Shown: in pieces, positions 34,731 through 41,329 of the stretch
Layout of the letters: the number at the start of each line of letters is the position of its first letter
How positions within the stretch are numbered: position 1 is the stretch's first letter
The notes under the pieces: model-generated
What the model was told of the DNA's origin: nothing
The model's input: only the letters and a program-made list of their open reading frames with translations
Database searches by the model: none
Source of the DNA: Bacteroidota bacterium
GTDB taxonomy: Bacteria > Bacteroidota > Bacteroidia > Chitinophagales > Chitinophagaceae
Assembly (NCBI GenBank): GCA_005798905.1
Contig: SYIK01000019.1
Span: 1 to 41,329 of the forward strand
Length of the DNA: 41,329 bases
Reading direction: 5' to 3'
Position numbers and translations under genes: made by a program

Positions 34731-35657
34731 TCAACGAATTCCTTTATCGAAATGTTTTAGATTTCTAACTTCTTTTTCATTTAAGAAACGCCAATGAGAG
34801 CGGGAAATATTTTTCTTTGTTAAACCAGCAAACATAACTCGATCTAAATTTAAAATCTCGTAACCGAAATGTTCAAAAATTCGTCGAACTATTCGATTTC
34901 GACCACTATGAATTTCTACTCCAATTTGCGATTTATCATTTGGATTGGAATAGGCTAAAACGTCAACAGATGCAGGCCCATCCTCCAATACAATCCCTTT
35001 TATTATTTGATCAAAATGTCCTTTTTCTAAAGATTTGTTTAAAGTGACTGCATAAATTTTCTTAATCAAACTACTTGGATGTGTAAGTTTTTGCGCCAAC
35101 TCGCCATCATTTGTAAACAACAATACGCCCGAAGTATTTCTATCCAATCTACCCACGGGATAAATTCGTTCTTTGGTTGCTCTTTGAATTAAATCGTTCA
35201 CTGTTTTTCTTCCTTGCGGGTCACTAGTAGTTGTTATGTAATCTTTCGGTTTGTTTAAAAGTAGATAAACAAGATTTTTTGCTAAAAAAACTTTTTTACC
35301 GTTTACAAACACTTCATCTGTTGCAGCTATTTTATGTCCGGGCTCCGAAATAACCTTTCCATTTATTTTCACCAACCCTTTTTTCACCATTTCGGCGGCT
35401 TCTCTTCTGGCACAAATTCCGCAATGCGCAATATATTTATTGATGGGCATTTGGTCTGTTGCATCTACTGCAACTCCCGATCCTTTTTTGGAAATTGTTT
35501 TTTCTTGAATGGGTTGACTTGCTTCTAATCTTTTTTTATCAAAAAAATCAGCGCGTTCTTTTTTCCATTTTCTTCTTTCCTGCTTAAACTGTTCTTTGAT
35601 GGTTGCGTTGCTTTTTCGCTTTACAAATTTGTCAAATTGAGCGGCTTTTTTTTTCAT
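34731..35657 (-). CDS. RsuA/RluB/RluE/RluF family pseudouridine synthase with S4 domain
   Basis: 308 residues from the ATG at 35657; a TTG 13 codons upstream lies in the promoter -7 element and is rejected. A Lys/Arg-rich N-terminal extension of about 65 residues precedes an S4 domain (about 70-130: INKYIAHCGICARREAAEMV), then the catalytic core with PVGRLDRNTSGVLLFTNDGE and catalytic Asp172. It ends in HSGRNRIVRRIFEHFGYEIL, which fits RluB. Target likely a 23S rRNA uridine. Confidence 0.93.
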   Translation of the reverse strand: MKKKAAQFDKFVKRKSNATIKEQFKQERRKWKKERADFFDKKRLEASQPIQEKTISKKGSGVAVDATDQMPINKYIAHCGICARREAAEMVKKGLVKINGKVISEPGHKIAATDEVFVNGKKVFLAKNLVYLLLNKPKDYITTTSDPQGRKTVNDLIQRATKERIYPVGRLDRNTSGVLLFTNDGELAQKLTHPSSLIKKIYAVTLNKSLEKGHFDQIIKGIVLEDGPASVDVLAYSNPNDKSQIGVEIHSGRNRIVRRIFEHFGYEILNLDRVMFAGLTKKNISRSHWRFLNEKEVRNLKHFDKGIR

Positions 35658-35693
35658 GTGTGCGGATTTCTGTTTTACAACAGTAATGAGCGA

Positions 35694-35701
35694 CAAAGAT
35701 A
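35694..35701 (-). promoter_or_regulatory. -7 element of the RluB-like gene promoter
   Basis: Minus-strand TATCTTTG, perfect to TAnnTTTG, with a TTG 16 bases upstream; 36 bases before the ATG at 35657. Confidence 0.6.
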
Positions 35702-35728
35702 GCTATTTCAAAGTTGGCAATTCGGCAA

Positions 35729-35758
35729 AAAGAAAGCCGCTACTATTAAGTAACGGCT
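35729..35758 (-). terminator. Intrinsic terminator after Spy-like gene
   Basis: AGCCGTTAC / GTAGCGGCT stem (nine pairs, one G-T) with a six-base loop and a TTTCTTTTT run on the minus strand, about 27 bases after the stop. Confidence 0.8.
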
Positions 35759-35784
35759 ATTATTGATCTACTTGATTAGGCGAT

Positions 35785-36408
35785 TTACTTTGTTTGATGA
35801 CTTTGTTTTTGATGAGGGCGTTTCTTCTTATGTAATTCTTTCATCTGGTCTGGAGTTAAAACGGAAGCCATAAATTCTTTTCTTTTTTTCATCATAAGTT
35901 TTACTTCTGCTTTCTTTTGTTCATTACTTAAAGTAGGGTTTTCTTTAATCGATTTCATTTTCCCTATCATCATTTTTTGTTCTTCTTTTATTCGGTTGCT
36001 TTGTTCATTGCTAAGCCCAAGATGAATTTTCATTTTTTCCATTTTAGCATTTTGATTGATTACAGCAAATTCCCTTTTTTCCAATTTCATTTTTTCCAAT
36101 TGATTTTTTTGATCAACGGTTAAAATGCTTTGCATCTTGTTTCTATTTTCTTTTTCCAACAATGCTTTTTTTTCTTTCCATTCTTTCACAGTTATTCCAT
36201 CATTCTTTTTCAAATCAGCCATTTTTTTTTGATACTCTTCGCGTATTGATTTAACCTTCGCTTTCTGCTCATCAGAAATTACTATTTTTTTAAACCCATT
36301 TTCATGTGATTTCCCTTGTTGTTTGTGCATTTTATTGCCCAATTCTTGAGCATTCAATGTTGTAAAAATTGTACAAATTGTACACGCGATTAAGATTATT
36401 TTTTTCAT
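35785..36408 (-). CDS. Spy/CpxP-like periplasmic protein (DUF4890 type)
   Basis: 207 residues with a Sec signal peptide (about 1-20, ending TLNA-Q). The mature protein is entirely helical-looking, very Lys/Met-rich and basic, with repeated ILTVDQKNQLEK, LGLSNEQSNRIKEE and VLTPDQMKEL segments that match the LTxxQ-type repeats of the Spy/CpxP family. The His/Lys-rich tail (KKKRPHQKQSHQTK) could bind metal. In E. coli the relatives are chaperones or stress-sensing periplasmic proteins; the role here is unassigned. Single-gene unit with a terminator; 80 bp after rlmN. Confidence 0.8.
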   Translation of the reverse strand: MKKIILIACTICTIFTTLNAQELGNKMHKQQGKSHENGFKKIVISDEQKAKVKSIREEYQKKMADLKKNDGITVKEWKEKKALLEKENRNKMQSILTVDQKNQLEKMKLEKREFAVINQNAKMEKMKIHLGLSNEQSNRIKEEQKMMIGKMKSIKENPTLSNEQKKAEVKLMMKKRKEFMASVLTPDQMKELHKKKRPHQKQSHQTK

Positions 36409-36488
36409 GGTTTAATTGTTTAAGCTTTATAAAGACAAACAAGAAAACCAAAAGTTTAATAGGGAAGGATGTTAAAATTATTTAACAC

Positions 36489-37532
36489 TTATTTATTTGC
36501 AAGTTGTCCGCAAGCTGCGTCAATATCCTTTCCGCGGCTTCTTCTTATGCGCACATTTACTCTGTTTTTTGCGAGGTGGTTAACGAACCCTTCTAATTTA
36601 GCTTCTTCGGGTTTTTCAAAACGAGCAAAAGGAATGGGGTTGTATTCAATAACATTTATTAAATCTGCCGGAACTTGACGATACAGTTTGATAAGTTCAT
36701 CTGCATCTTTTAGGGAGTCATTAAAATTTTTAAATAAAATATATTCGAACGTAATTTCATTTTGTGTTTGTTTATAAAAATAGTTCAGTGCTTCAACCAA
36801 CGATTGAATATTGTTGGTATCGTTGATGGCCATTATCTCGTGCCTTTTTTTATCGTTGGCTGCATGCAGCGATAGTGCTAATTTGAATTTTACATTATCA
36901 ATACCCAACTGTTTTATTTGTTTCGAAACTCCGGCTGTGGAAACAGTAATTCTTCTCGGACTCATTCCTAAACCTTCTGGCGAAGTGATGCGTTCAATTG
37001 CAGCAAGTACATTTTTGTAATTCAGCAACGGTTCGCCCATTCCCATAAATACAATATTGCTGAGTTTTTTTTCGTAAACATTTTGACTTTGATTATTTAT
37101 CATTACTACTTGATCGTAAATCTCATCAAAGTTTAAATTTCGTTCGCGCTTCATATAACCTGTAGCGCAAAATTTGCAACTTAAACTGCAACCAATTTGC
37201 GAAGAAACGCATGCTGTTTTTCTTTCTTCAGTTGGAATTAAAACACCTTCCACAAAATGATTGTCGAAAGTTTTAAATCTGCTTTTAATTGTTCCGTCGG
37301 ATGAAGTTTGTGTGGTATCAATTGTTAATGCAGGCAAACTAAAATCGCTTTTAAGTTTTTGGCGAAGTTCTTTACTCAGATTCGTCATGGCATCAATATC
37401 CTGAACAGGTTTTAGCCAAATCCATTCGTACACTTGTTTTGCCCTGAATTTTTTTTCGTTTAATGTTTCGAAGTATAATTCAATTTCTGAAAGTGATAGC
37501 GTTCGTATATTTTTCAATTCTGTATTCAACAT
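36489..37532 (-). CDS. rlmN: Dual-specificity RNA methyltransferase RlmN
   Basis: Radical-SAM enzyme that methylates C2 of A2503 in 23S rRNA and A37 in some tRNAs. 347 residues from the ATG at 37532; an ATG five codons upstream lies inside the promoter -7 element, so transcription starts after it. The CxxxCxxC motif is Cys115/119/122 (CSLSCKFC). The methyl-carrying Cys341 near the C-terminus (AACGQLANK) is present. MGMGEPLLNYKNVL and VSTAGVSKQIKQL are typical. Divergent from the thiolase gene. Confidence 0.96.
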   Translation of the reverse strand: MLNTELKNIRTLSLSEIELYFETLNEKKFRAKQVYEWIWLKPVQDIDAMTNLSKELRQKLKSDFSLPALTIDTTQTSSDGTIKSRFKTFDNHFVEGVLIPTEERKTACVSSQIGCSLSCKFCATGYMKRERNLNFDEIYDQVVMINNQSQNVYEKKLSNIVFMGMGEPLLNYKNVLAAIERITSPEGLGMSPRRITVSTAGVSKQIKQLGIDNVKFKLALSLHAANDKKRHEIMAINDTNNIQSLVEALNYFYKQTQNEITFEYILFKNFNDSLKDADELIKLYRQVPADLINVIEYNPIPFARFEKPEEAKLEGFVNHLAKNRVNVRIRRSRGKDIDAACGQLANK

Positions 37533-37536
37533 GCTG

Positions 37537-37544
37537 CAAAGGTA
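37537..37544 (-). promoter_or_regulatory. -7 element of rlmN promoter
   Basis: Minus-strand TACCTTTG, perfect to TAnnTTTG, with only 4 bases to the ATG at 37532, implying a leaderless mRNA. No clear TTG box. Confidence 0.6.
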
Positions 37545-37573
37545 CATTTGAATGCCGATTGAAAACTCTTGAT

Positions 37574-37581
37574 TATTTTTG
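37574..37581 (+). promoter_or_regulatory. -7 element of thiolase promoter
   Basis: TATTTTTG, perfect to TAnnTTTG, 20 bases before the ATG at 37602. TTG triplets upstream are not ideally spaced. Its upstream region overlaps that of the divergent rlmN promoter. Confidence 0.5.
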
Positions 37582-37601
37582 AAGCTACATACAATACGTT
37601 T

Positions 37602-38795
37602 ATGAATACAGTTTATGTTGTTGATTCAGTTCGAACTCCAATTGGAAAATACGGAGGCGCATTAAGTGCTGTTCGTCCAGATGATCTATTGGCAATCGCA
37701 ATAAAAGCATTACTTGCAAGAAATTCAACAATAGATTTAAACGCTATTGAAGAAGTGATTGCAGGTGCTGCAAATCAAGCAGGAGAGGATAATAGAAATG
37801 TGGCGAGAATGGCAGCATTGTTGGCGGGGTTACCTGTTTCGGTTGCAGGAAATACAGTTAATCGATTGTGTGCTTCGGGCCTTCAAGCCGTAATGGATGC
37901 GTCGCGACAAATAATGTGTGGCGATGCAGAATTGATTATTGCAAGTGGAGTGGAGAGTATGTCAAGAGCGCCATTCGTAATGCCAAAATCAACAGCGGCA
38001 TTTAGCCGAGAAACATCTGTTTTTGATACTACAATGGGTTGGCGTTTTATTAATAAAAAAATGGCAGAAATGTATCACCCGTTTACGATGGGCGAAACTG
38101 CTGAGAATGTTGCAAAGCAGTGGAAAATTTCAAGAAGCGAACAAGATGAATTTGCATTGGCCTCTCAACAAAAATATTTTTCTGCAAAAAATAAAAATAA
38201 ATGGGAAGACGAAATTGCAGCTGTAGAAATTGAATCGAAAGGATTGATTAGTTTGGTTACAGCTGATGAACATCCAAGAGAAACATCAATCGAAAAATTG
38301 GCAAAACTGCAACCTGCTTTTGCAAAAGATGGAACTGTTACAGCAGGAAATTCTTCGGGAATCAACGATGGTTCGGCGGCAATCTTATTGGCAAATGAAG
38401 ACGCTGTTAAAAAATATAATTTAAAACCAATAGCAAAAATTATTTCAATGGCAGTTGCCGGAGTAGAACCGTCAGTAATGGGAATTGGACCTGTACCGGC
38501 TGTACAAAAAGCATTAAAAAGAGCAGGGTTAAAAATTGCCGATTTGGATTTAATTGAATTAAACGAAGCATTTGCATCTCAATCCATTGCTTGCATAAAA
38601 GAATTGGGGTTGGATTCAAAAAAAGTAAATGTAAATGGCGGAGCAATAGCATTGGGCCACCCACTTGGATGTAGCGGCGTACGAATTTCTACCACATTGT
38701 TGCATGAAATGAAAAGAGAAAATTTAAAATATGGATTAGCGACCATGTGTGTTGGAGTTGGCCAAGGAGCCGCTGTAATTTATCAATCTGTTTAA
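37602..38795 (+). CDS. Thiolase (acetyl-CoA C-acyltransferase, PcaF/PaaJ-like)
   Basis: Cytosolic thiolase of 397 residues from the ATG giving [15 protein letters not shown]; the longer frame begins with TTG. The catalytic residues are Cys90 ([11 protein letters not shown]), His353 ([14 protein letters not shown]) and Cys383 ([13 protein letters not shown]). The segments [20 protein letters not shown] and [16 protein letters not shown], then [13 protein letters not shown], are typical of 3-oxoadipyl-CoA thiolases; a general beta-oxidation FadA role is the alternative. No paa or pca genes surround it, so the pathway is uncertain. Confidence 0.93.
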   Translation: MNTVYVVDSVRTPIGKYGGALSAVRPDDLLAIAIKALLARNSTIDLNAIEEVIAGAANQAGEDNRNVARMAALLAGLPVSVAGNTVNRLCASGLQAVMDASRQIMCGDAELIIASGVESMSRAPFVMPKSTAAFSRETSVFDTTMGWRFINKKMAEMYHPFTMGETAENVAKQWKISRSEQDEFALASQQKYFSAKNKNKWEDEIAAVEIESKGLISLVTADEHPRETSIEKLAKLQPAFAKDGTVTAGNSSGINDGSAAILLANEDAVKKYNLKPIAKIISMAVAGVEPSVMGIGPVPAVQKALKRAGLKIADLDLIELNEAFASQSIACIKELGLDSKKVNVNGGAIALGHPLGCSGVRISTTLLHEMKRENLKYGLATMCVGVGQGAAVIYQSV

Positions 38796-38848
38796 GCATC
38801 CTTTTTATTTATATTGCAACCTTAATTTCTATTTAAAAATATTTTACT

Positions 38849-39238
38849 ATGAAGTTTTTATCAATTCTTATCGCTTCATTTTTTCTTTCTGTTTCTGTAT
38901 TGTCGCAAGACAGTTTAAAACATTATCTTGGTAAATATGTAATTGAACAACCCGAAAGTCCTGTACCAGATGTAGTAGTTGCAATGACCGACTCTATTCT
39001 TTCTATTCAATCAACTGTTGGAACTTCCGAGTTGAAAAATCTTGGTGTTGATTCTTTTTTATTAGTGGAATACAATGGCTCGGCAGTTTTTAAAAGAAAT
39101 GATGCAGGCAAGGTTGTTGCGATTCACATTCGTGCAATGGAATATTTCTTAATTGGGAAAAAAGAAGAAGAGGGAATTGCTTGGATGAATAATGAAAAAA
39201 AATACTTTAATCGAGAATTGAATCGCAGAAGCAAATAA
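38849..39238 (+). CDS. Small secreted protein, DUF3471-like
   Basis: 129 residues with a Sec signal peptide (about 1-20, ending SVLS-Q). The mature part KHYLGKYVIEQPESPVPDVV, then [29 protein letters not shown], has the strand order of the DUF3471 domain found at the C-terminus of some serine hydrolases, here free-standing. No catalytic motif; probably binds or caps something at the cell envelope. It follows the thiolase by 53 bp (possible co-transcription) and its stop codon touches the stop of the convergent hisS. Confidence 0.7.
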   Translation: MKFLSILIASFFLSVSVLSQDSLKHYLGKYVIEQPESPVPDVVVAMTDSILSIQSTVGTSELKNLGVDSFLLVEYNGSAVFKRNDAGKVVAIHIRAMEYFLIGKKEEEGIAWMNNEKKYFNRELNRRSK

Positions 39239-40603
39239 TTAAAAACTAAAATCGACAAGATTTTTTTGAAGAATTGTTTCTTGTTTTCCTGATTGCAAAT
39301 TTTTTATCGTACAAGTTTTATCAAGTAATTCTTGCCCACCAATAATTACAATAAATGGAATTTGTTTTTTCTCGGCGTATTTGAATTGTTTATCAAATTT
39401 TAAATTTTCATGAAATAATTCGCAATTAATATTTTGATTGCGCAACTGTTGCATTAATTGGAGGGAAGCTGCGCTTTCATCTTCTCCTAAATTGAAAAAT
39501 AAAACCCTTGTTCCATTACCAACCGTTTTGGGAAAAAGATTCAATTCTTCCATCACATCATAAATGCGATCTACGCCAAATGAAATTCCAACACCGGGTA
39601 TATTGGGAACACCAAACAGTTTTGTAAGATCGTCGTAACGCCCACCACCACTGATACTTCCCATCTTTACATTTTCGGGTCCTTTGGCTTCGAAAATAAT
39701 TCCGGTATAATAATTCAGCCCTCGTGCCAATGTAAAATCGAGTTGCAGATTTAATGCTTCCGGTTTTTTATTTAAGATGGTTTTAATTTCTTCAATGGCA
39801 ATTTTTGCATCTGCATTTGTAGAAAATAAATTACTCAAACTTTTTACTTTCTCTTCGTTCGTTCCATTAATGGACAGATAATCTTCCACCAATTTTATTT
39901 GCGTTGCATTAAATCCTTTTGACAAAAGTTCTTCCTTTACTTTTTGTAAACCAATTTTATCCAGTTTGTCAATACAAGTTGTAAGCAAATTCATTTTATC
40001 CGATGCGCCACATAAATCAGCCAACGCAGTTAAAATTTTTCGGTGATTAATTTGAATCGTAAAATTTGGAATGGATAGTTTGCTAAAAACTGCTTGATAA
40101 ATATGACAAAATTCAATTTCGTTTAAAAGCGAATTGCTTCCAACCACATCCACATCGCATTGATAAAACTCGCGGTAGCGGCCTTTTTGCGGACGGTCGG
40201 CGCGCCAAACCGGTTGAATTTGATAACGCTTAAAAGGAAAAGTCAATTGCCCATGGTTCATTGCCACATATCGCGCAAAAGGAATGGTGAGGTCGTAGCG
40301 CAAAGCACGTTCTGTCAAACCTTTTGTGTTTTTCCCTTTCAGAATCAATTCAAAATCTTCTCTAATTTGAGTGTGTTTTTCGGAATTATCTAAACCGTTA
40401 TTGAGAATTTTAAAAATTAGTTTGTCGCCTTCATCACCATATTTTCCCATCAAGGTTTCGATGTTTTCAAAAGCAGGAGTTTCCAAAGGTTGAAATCCGT
40501 ATAATTCAAAAACACTTTTAATTGTATTTAAAATAAAATTTCTTTTATAAACTATCGTTGCATCAAAATCTCTTGTTCCTTGTGGCAGGGATGGTTTTGT
40601 CAT
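39239..40603 (-). CDS. hisS: Histidine-tRNA ligase
   Basis: Class II aminoacyl-tRNA synthetase, 454 residues (E. coli 424). The motif 2 region PVWRADRPQKGRYREFYQCD is at about 131-150, the His-specific ARGLNYYTG at 293-301, SGGGRYDDL at 318-326 and motif 3 GVGISFGVDRI at 337-347. An anticodon-binding domain fills about 362-454. The N-terminus LPQGTRDFDATIVYKRNF also fits. It is 17 bp after the tyrosine phosphatase gene, so the two probably form an operon, and its stop is directly next to that of the plus-strand gene before it. Confidence 0.97.
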   Translation of the reverse strand: MTKPSLPQGTRDFDATIVYKRNFILNTIKSVFELYGFQPLETPAFENIETLMGKYGDEGDKLIFKILNNGLDNSEKHTQIREDFELILKGKNTKGLTERALRYDLTIPFARYVAMNHGQLTFPFKRYQIQPVWRADRPQKGRYREFYQCDVDVVGSNSLLNEIEFCHIYQAVFSKLSIPNFTIQINHRKILTALADLCGASDKMNLLTTCIDKLDKIGLQKVKEELLSKGFNATQIKLVEDYLSINGTNEEKVKSLSNLFSTNADAKIAIEEIKTILNKKPEALNLQLDFTLARGLNYYTGIIFEAKGPENVKMGSISGGGRYDDLTKLFGVPNIPGVGISFGVDRIYDVMEELNLFPKTVGNGTRVLFFNLGEDESAASLQLMQQLRNQNINCELFHENLKFDKQFKYAEKKQIPFIVIIGGQELLDKTCTIKNLQSGKQETILQKNLVDFSF

Positions 40604-40620
40604 TGCTCTAAAAATAAATA

Positions 40621-41094
40621 TTATTTACAAATTGGAGAAACGGAATAGTTGTTAATAATTTTTTCGCAAGCTGCTTCAATTGTTTCAAAAACTTCGTGAT
40701 AACCGGGTTCTTCTCCATACCACGGATCTGAAACATCAATATTTTTCCCGGGATACAATTCGTTCAACAGCAAATCTACTTTGGCAGCATTGTACTTTTT
40801 ACCCGAAATCATTTTCATACTCAAAATCACATCTTCTGCCATGGCATAAATTTTATCGAACTTGTCAAAATCATCGGCATTAAAAGTTTGTGAGCGCTGC
40901 AAACTGATGTCGATATTATTTAACAAAGCCACTTTTTGGCTCAAAGGATGCGGAGGTTCGCCTGTATGATATCCGTTGGTACCGGCACTTTCCACTGTCC
41001 ACGAAAGACCGGCATCCATCGCTTTTTTTTTCAAAATACCTTCGGCAAGTGGGCTGCGGCAAATATTGCCAAGACAAACCATTAAAATTTTCAT
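40621..41094 (-). CDS. Low-molecular-weight protein-tyrosine phosphatase
   Basis: 157 residues. The active-site P-loop VCLGNICRSP carries Cys7 and Arg13 in CX5R, and the general acid Asp123 is in SDPWYG. The remaining HisGly-rich loop GTNGYHTGEPPHPLSQ is standard. Cytosolic; likely removes phosphate from tyrosine kinases or other phosphotyrosyl proteins, though no kinase gene is in the window. Start has a promoter directly upstream and only 5 bases between it and the ATG. The neighbour hisS follows by 17 bp. Confidence 0.95.
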   Translation of the reverse strand: MKILMVCLGNICRSPLAEGILKKKAMDAGLSWTVESAGTNGYHTGEPPHPLSQKVALLNNIDISLQRSQTFNADDFDKFDKIYAMAEDVILSMKMISGKKYNAAKVDLLLNELYPGKNIDVSDPWYGEEPGYHEVFETIEAACEKIINNYSVSPICK

Positions 41095-41099
41095 TGCAA

Positions 41100-41107
41100 C
41101 AAAAATA
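41100..41107 (-). promoter_or_regulatory. -7 element of tyrosine phosphatase-hisS promoter
   Basis: Minus-strand TATTTTTG, perfect to TAnnTTTG, ending 5 bases before the ATG, implying a leaderless mRNA. No clear TTG box. Confidence 0.5.
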
Positions 41108-41122
41108 ACTCAAAAGAGGAAC

Positions 41123-41329
41123 TTAATTTCCTGATTTTCTTCGGTTATGGTCTTTGCATAGCATCTGACAATTTTTTTCATCAGTTTTACCGCCATCGTG
41201 CCAAGGGGTAATATGGTCGCCCTCCATTTCTTCTATCTCCCATTGATATTTTTTTTTCTTTTCTTTTTTGCATACAGGACAAATGCCTTTTTGTTTTTCA
41301 TAAACTTTCTGCTTCATAGAATCAGTAAA
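41123..41329 (-). CDS. HNH endonuclease domain, C-terminal end of a larger protein (partial)
   Basis: The visible part is a zinc-finger HNH nuclease end: Cys pair CPVC, EGDHITPWHDGGKTDEKNCQ with the catalytic His and the CKDHNRRKSGN tail. The ATG at 41317 would give 64 residues, but the frame stays open upstream to the window edge (FTDSMKQKVYEKQKG), so the gene probably continues beyond. The pattern 'F.d.mK..vYekQkGiCpvC' is the one I recall at the end of DUF262 (GmrSD-like) proteins, so that is the favoured inference; a stand-alone HNH protein is the alternative. Confidence 0.8.
   Translation of the reverse strand, partial: FTDSMKQKVYEKQKGICPVCKKEKKKKYQWEIEEMEGDHITPWHDGGKTDEKNCQMLCKDHNRRKSGN

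Overview
The window is AT-rich bacterial chromosome from a member of the Bacteroidota, most likely in or near the Chitinophagales. The evidence is the short NuoG, the ExbB-ExbD-ExbD-TonB operon whose TonB carries the GAYELRR motif, the long LptF/G permease, an RNase Y, and many promoters with the Bacteroidota -7 element TAnnTTTG. No phage, insertion sequence, CRISPR array, rRNA or tRNA gene was seen, and no gene-free stretch exceeds 300 bases. Most genes are on the minus strand; two short plus-strand islands (31.6-34.0 kb and 37.6-39.2 kb) interrupt them.

Layout. 1-1.4 kb: mnmE, cut by the window edge before its last codon. 1.4-4.5 kb: exbB-exbD-exbD-tonB energy-transduction operon. 4.8-8.7 kb: a MacB-like ABC permease without its ATPase and a secreted HExxHxxGxxH metalloprotease, separated by a strong terminator. 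8.8-22 kb: a complete 14-gene complex I operon in the order nuoA to nuoN, with separate nuoC and nuoD and a NuoG lacking the large molybdopterin-type domain. 22-25 kb: a small two-helix membrane protein, a PstS-like lipoprotein and a secreted TPR protein, with no phosphate permease genes nearby. 25.1-31.4 kb: rny, a GNAT acetyltransferase, an M20 dipeptidase, rimM, rpsP and ffh. 31.6-34 kb (+): a START-like protein, an LptF/LptG permease and an OsmC protein. 34-37.5 kb: two pseudouridine synthases, a Spy-like periplasmic protein and rlmN. 37.6-39.2 kb (+): a thiolase and a small secreted protein. 39.2-41.1 kb: hisS and a low-molecular-weight tyrosine phosphatase. The right edge cuts the C-terminal HNH end of another gene.

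Functionally this is mostly core genome: respiration (complex I), proton-motive-force coupling to the outer membrane (Exb/TonB), envelope biogenesis (LptF/G), co-translational targeting (Ffh), ribosome and tRNA modification (MnmE, RimM, RlmN, two pseudouridine synthases), RNA decay (RNase Y) and histidyl-tRNA charging.

Regulation is unusually readable. About a dozen genes have a recognisable TAnnTTTG or TAnnTTCG element; the best have a TTG about 20 bases upstream. In four cases (mnmE, the ABC permease, rlmN, the tyrosine phosphatase) this element lies only 4-7 bases before the ATG, implying leaderless or almost leaderless mRNAs. Several perfect hairpin-plus-T-run terminators delimit the operons. 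The least explained parts are the PstS-like/TPR locus, the partial HNH gene and the possible leaderless transcripts.
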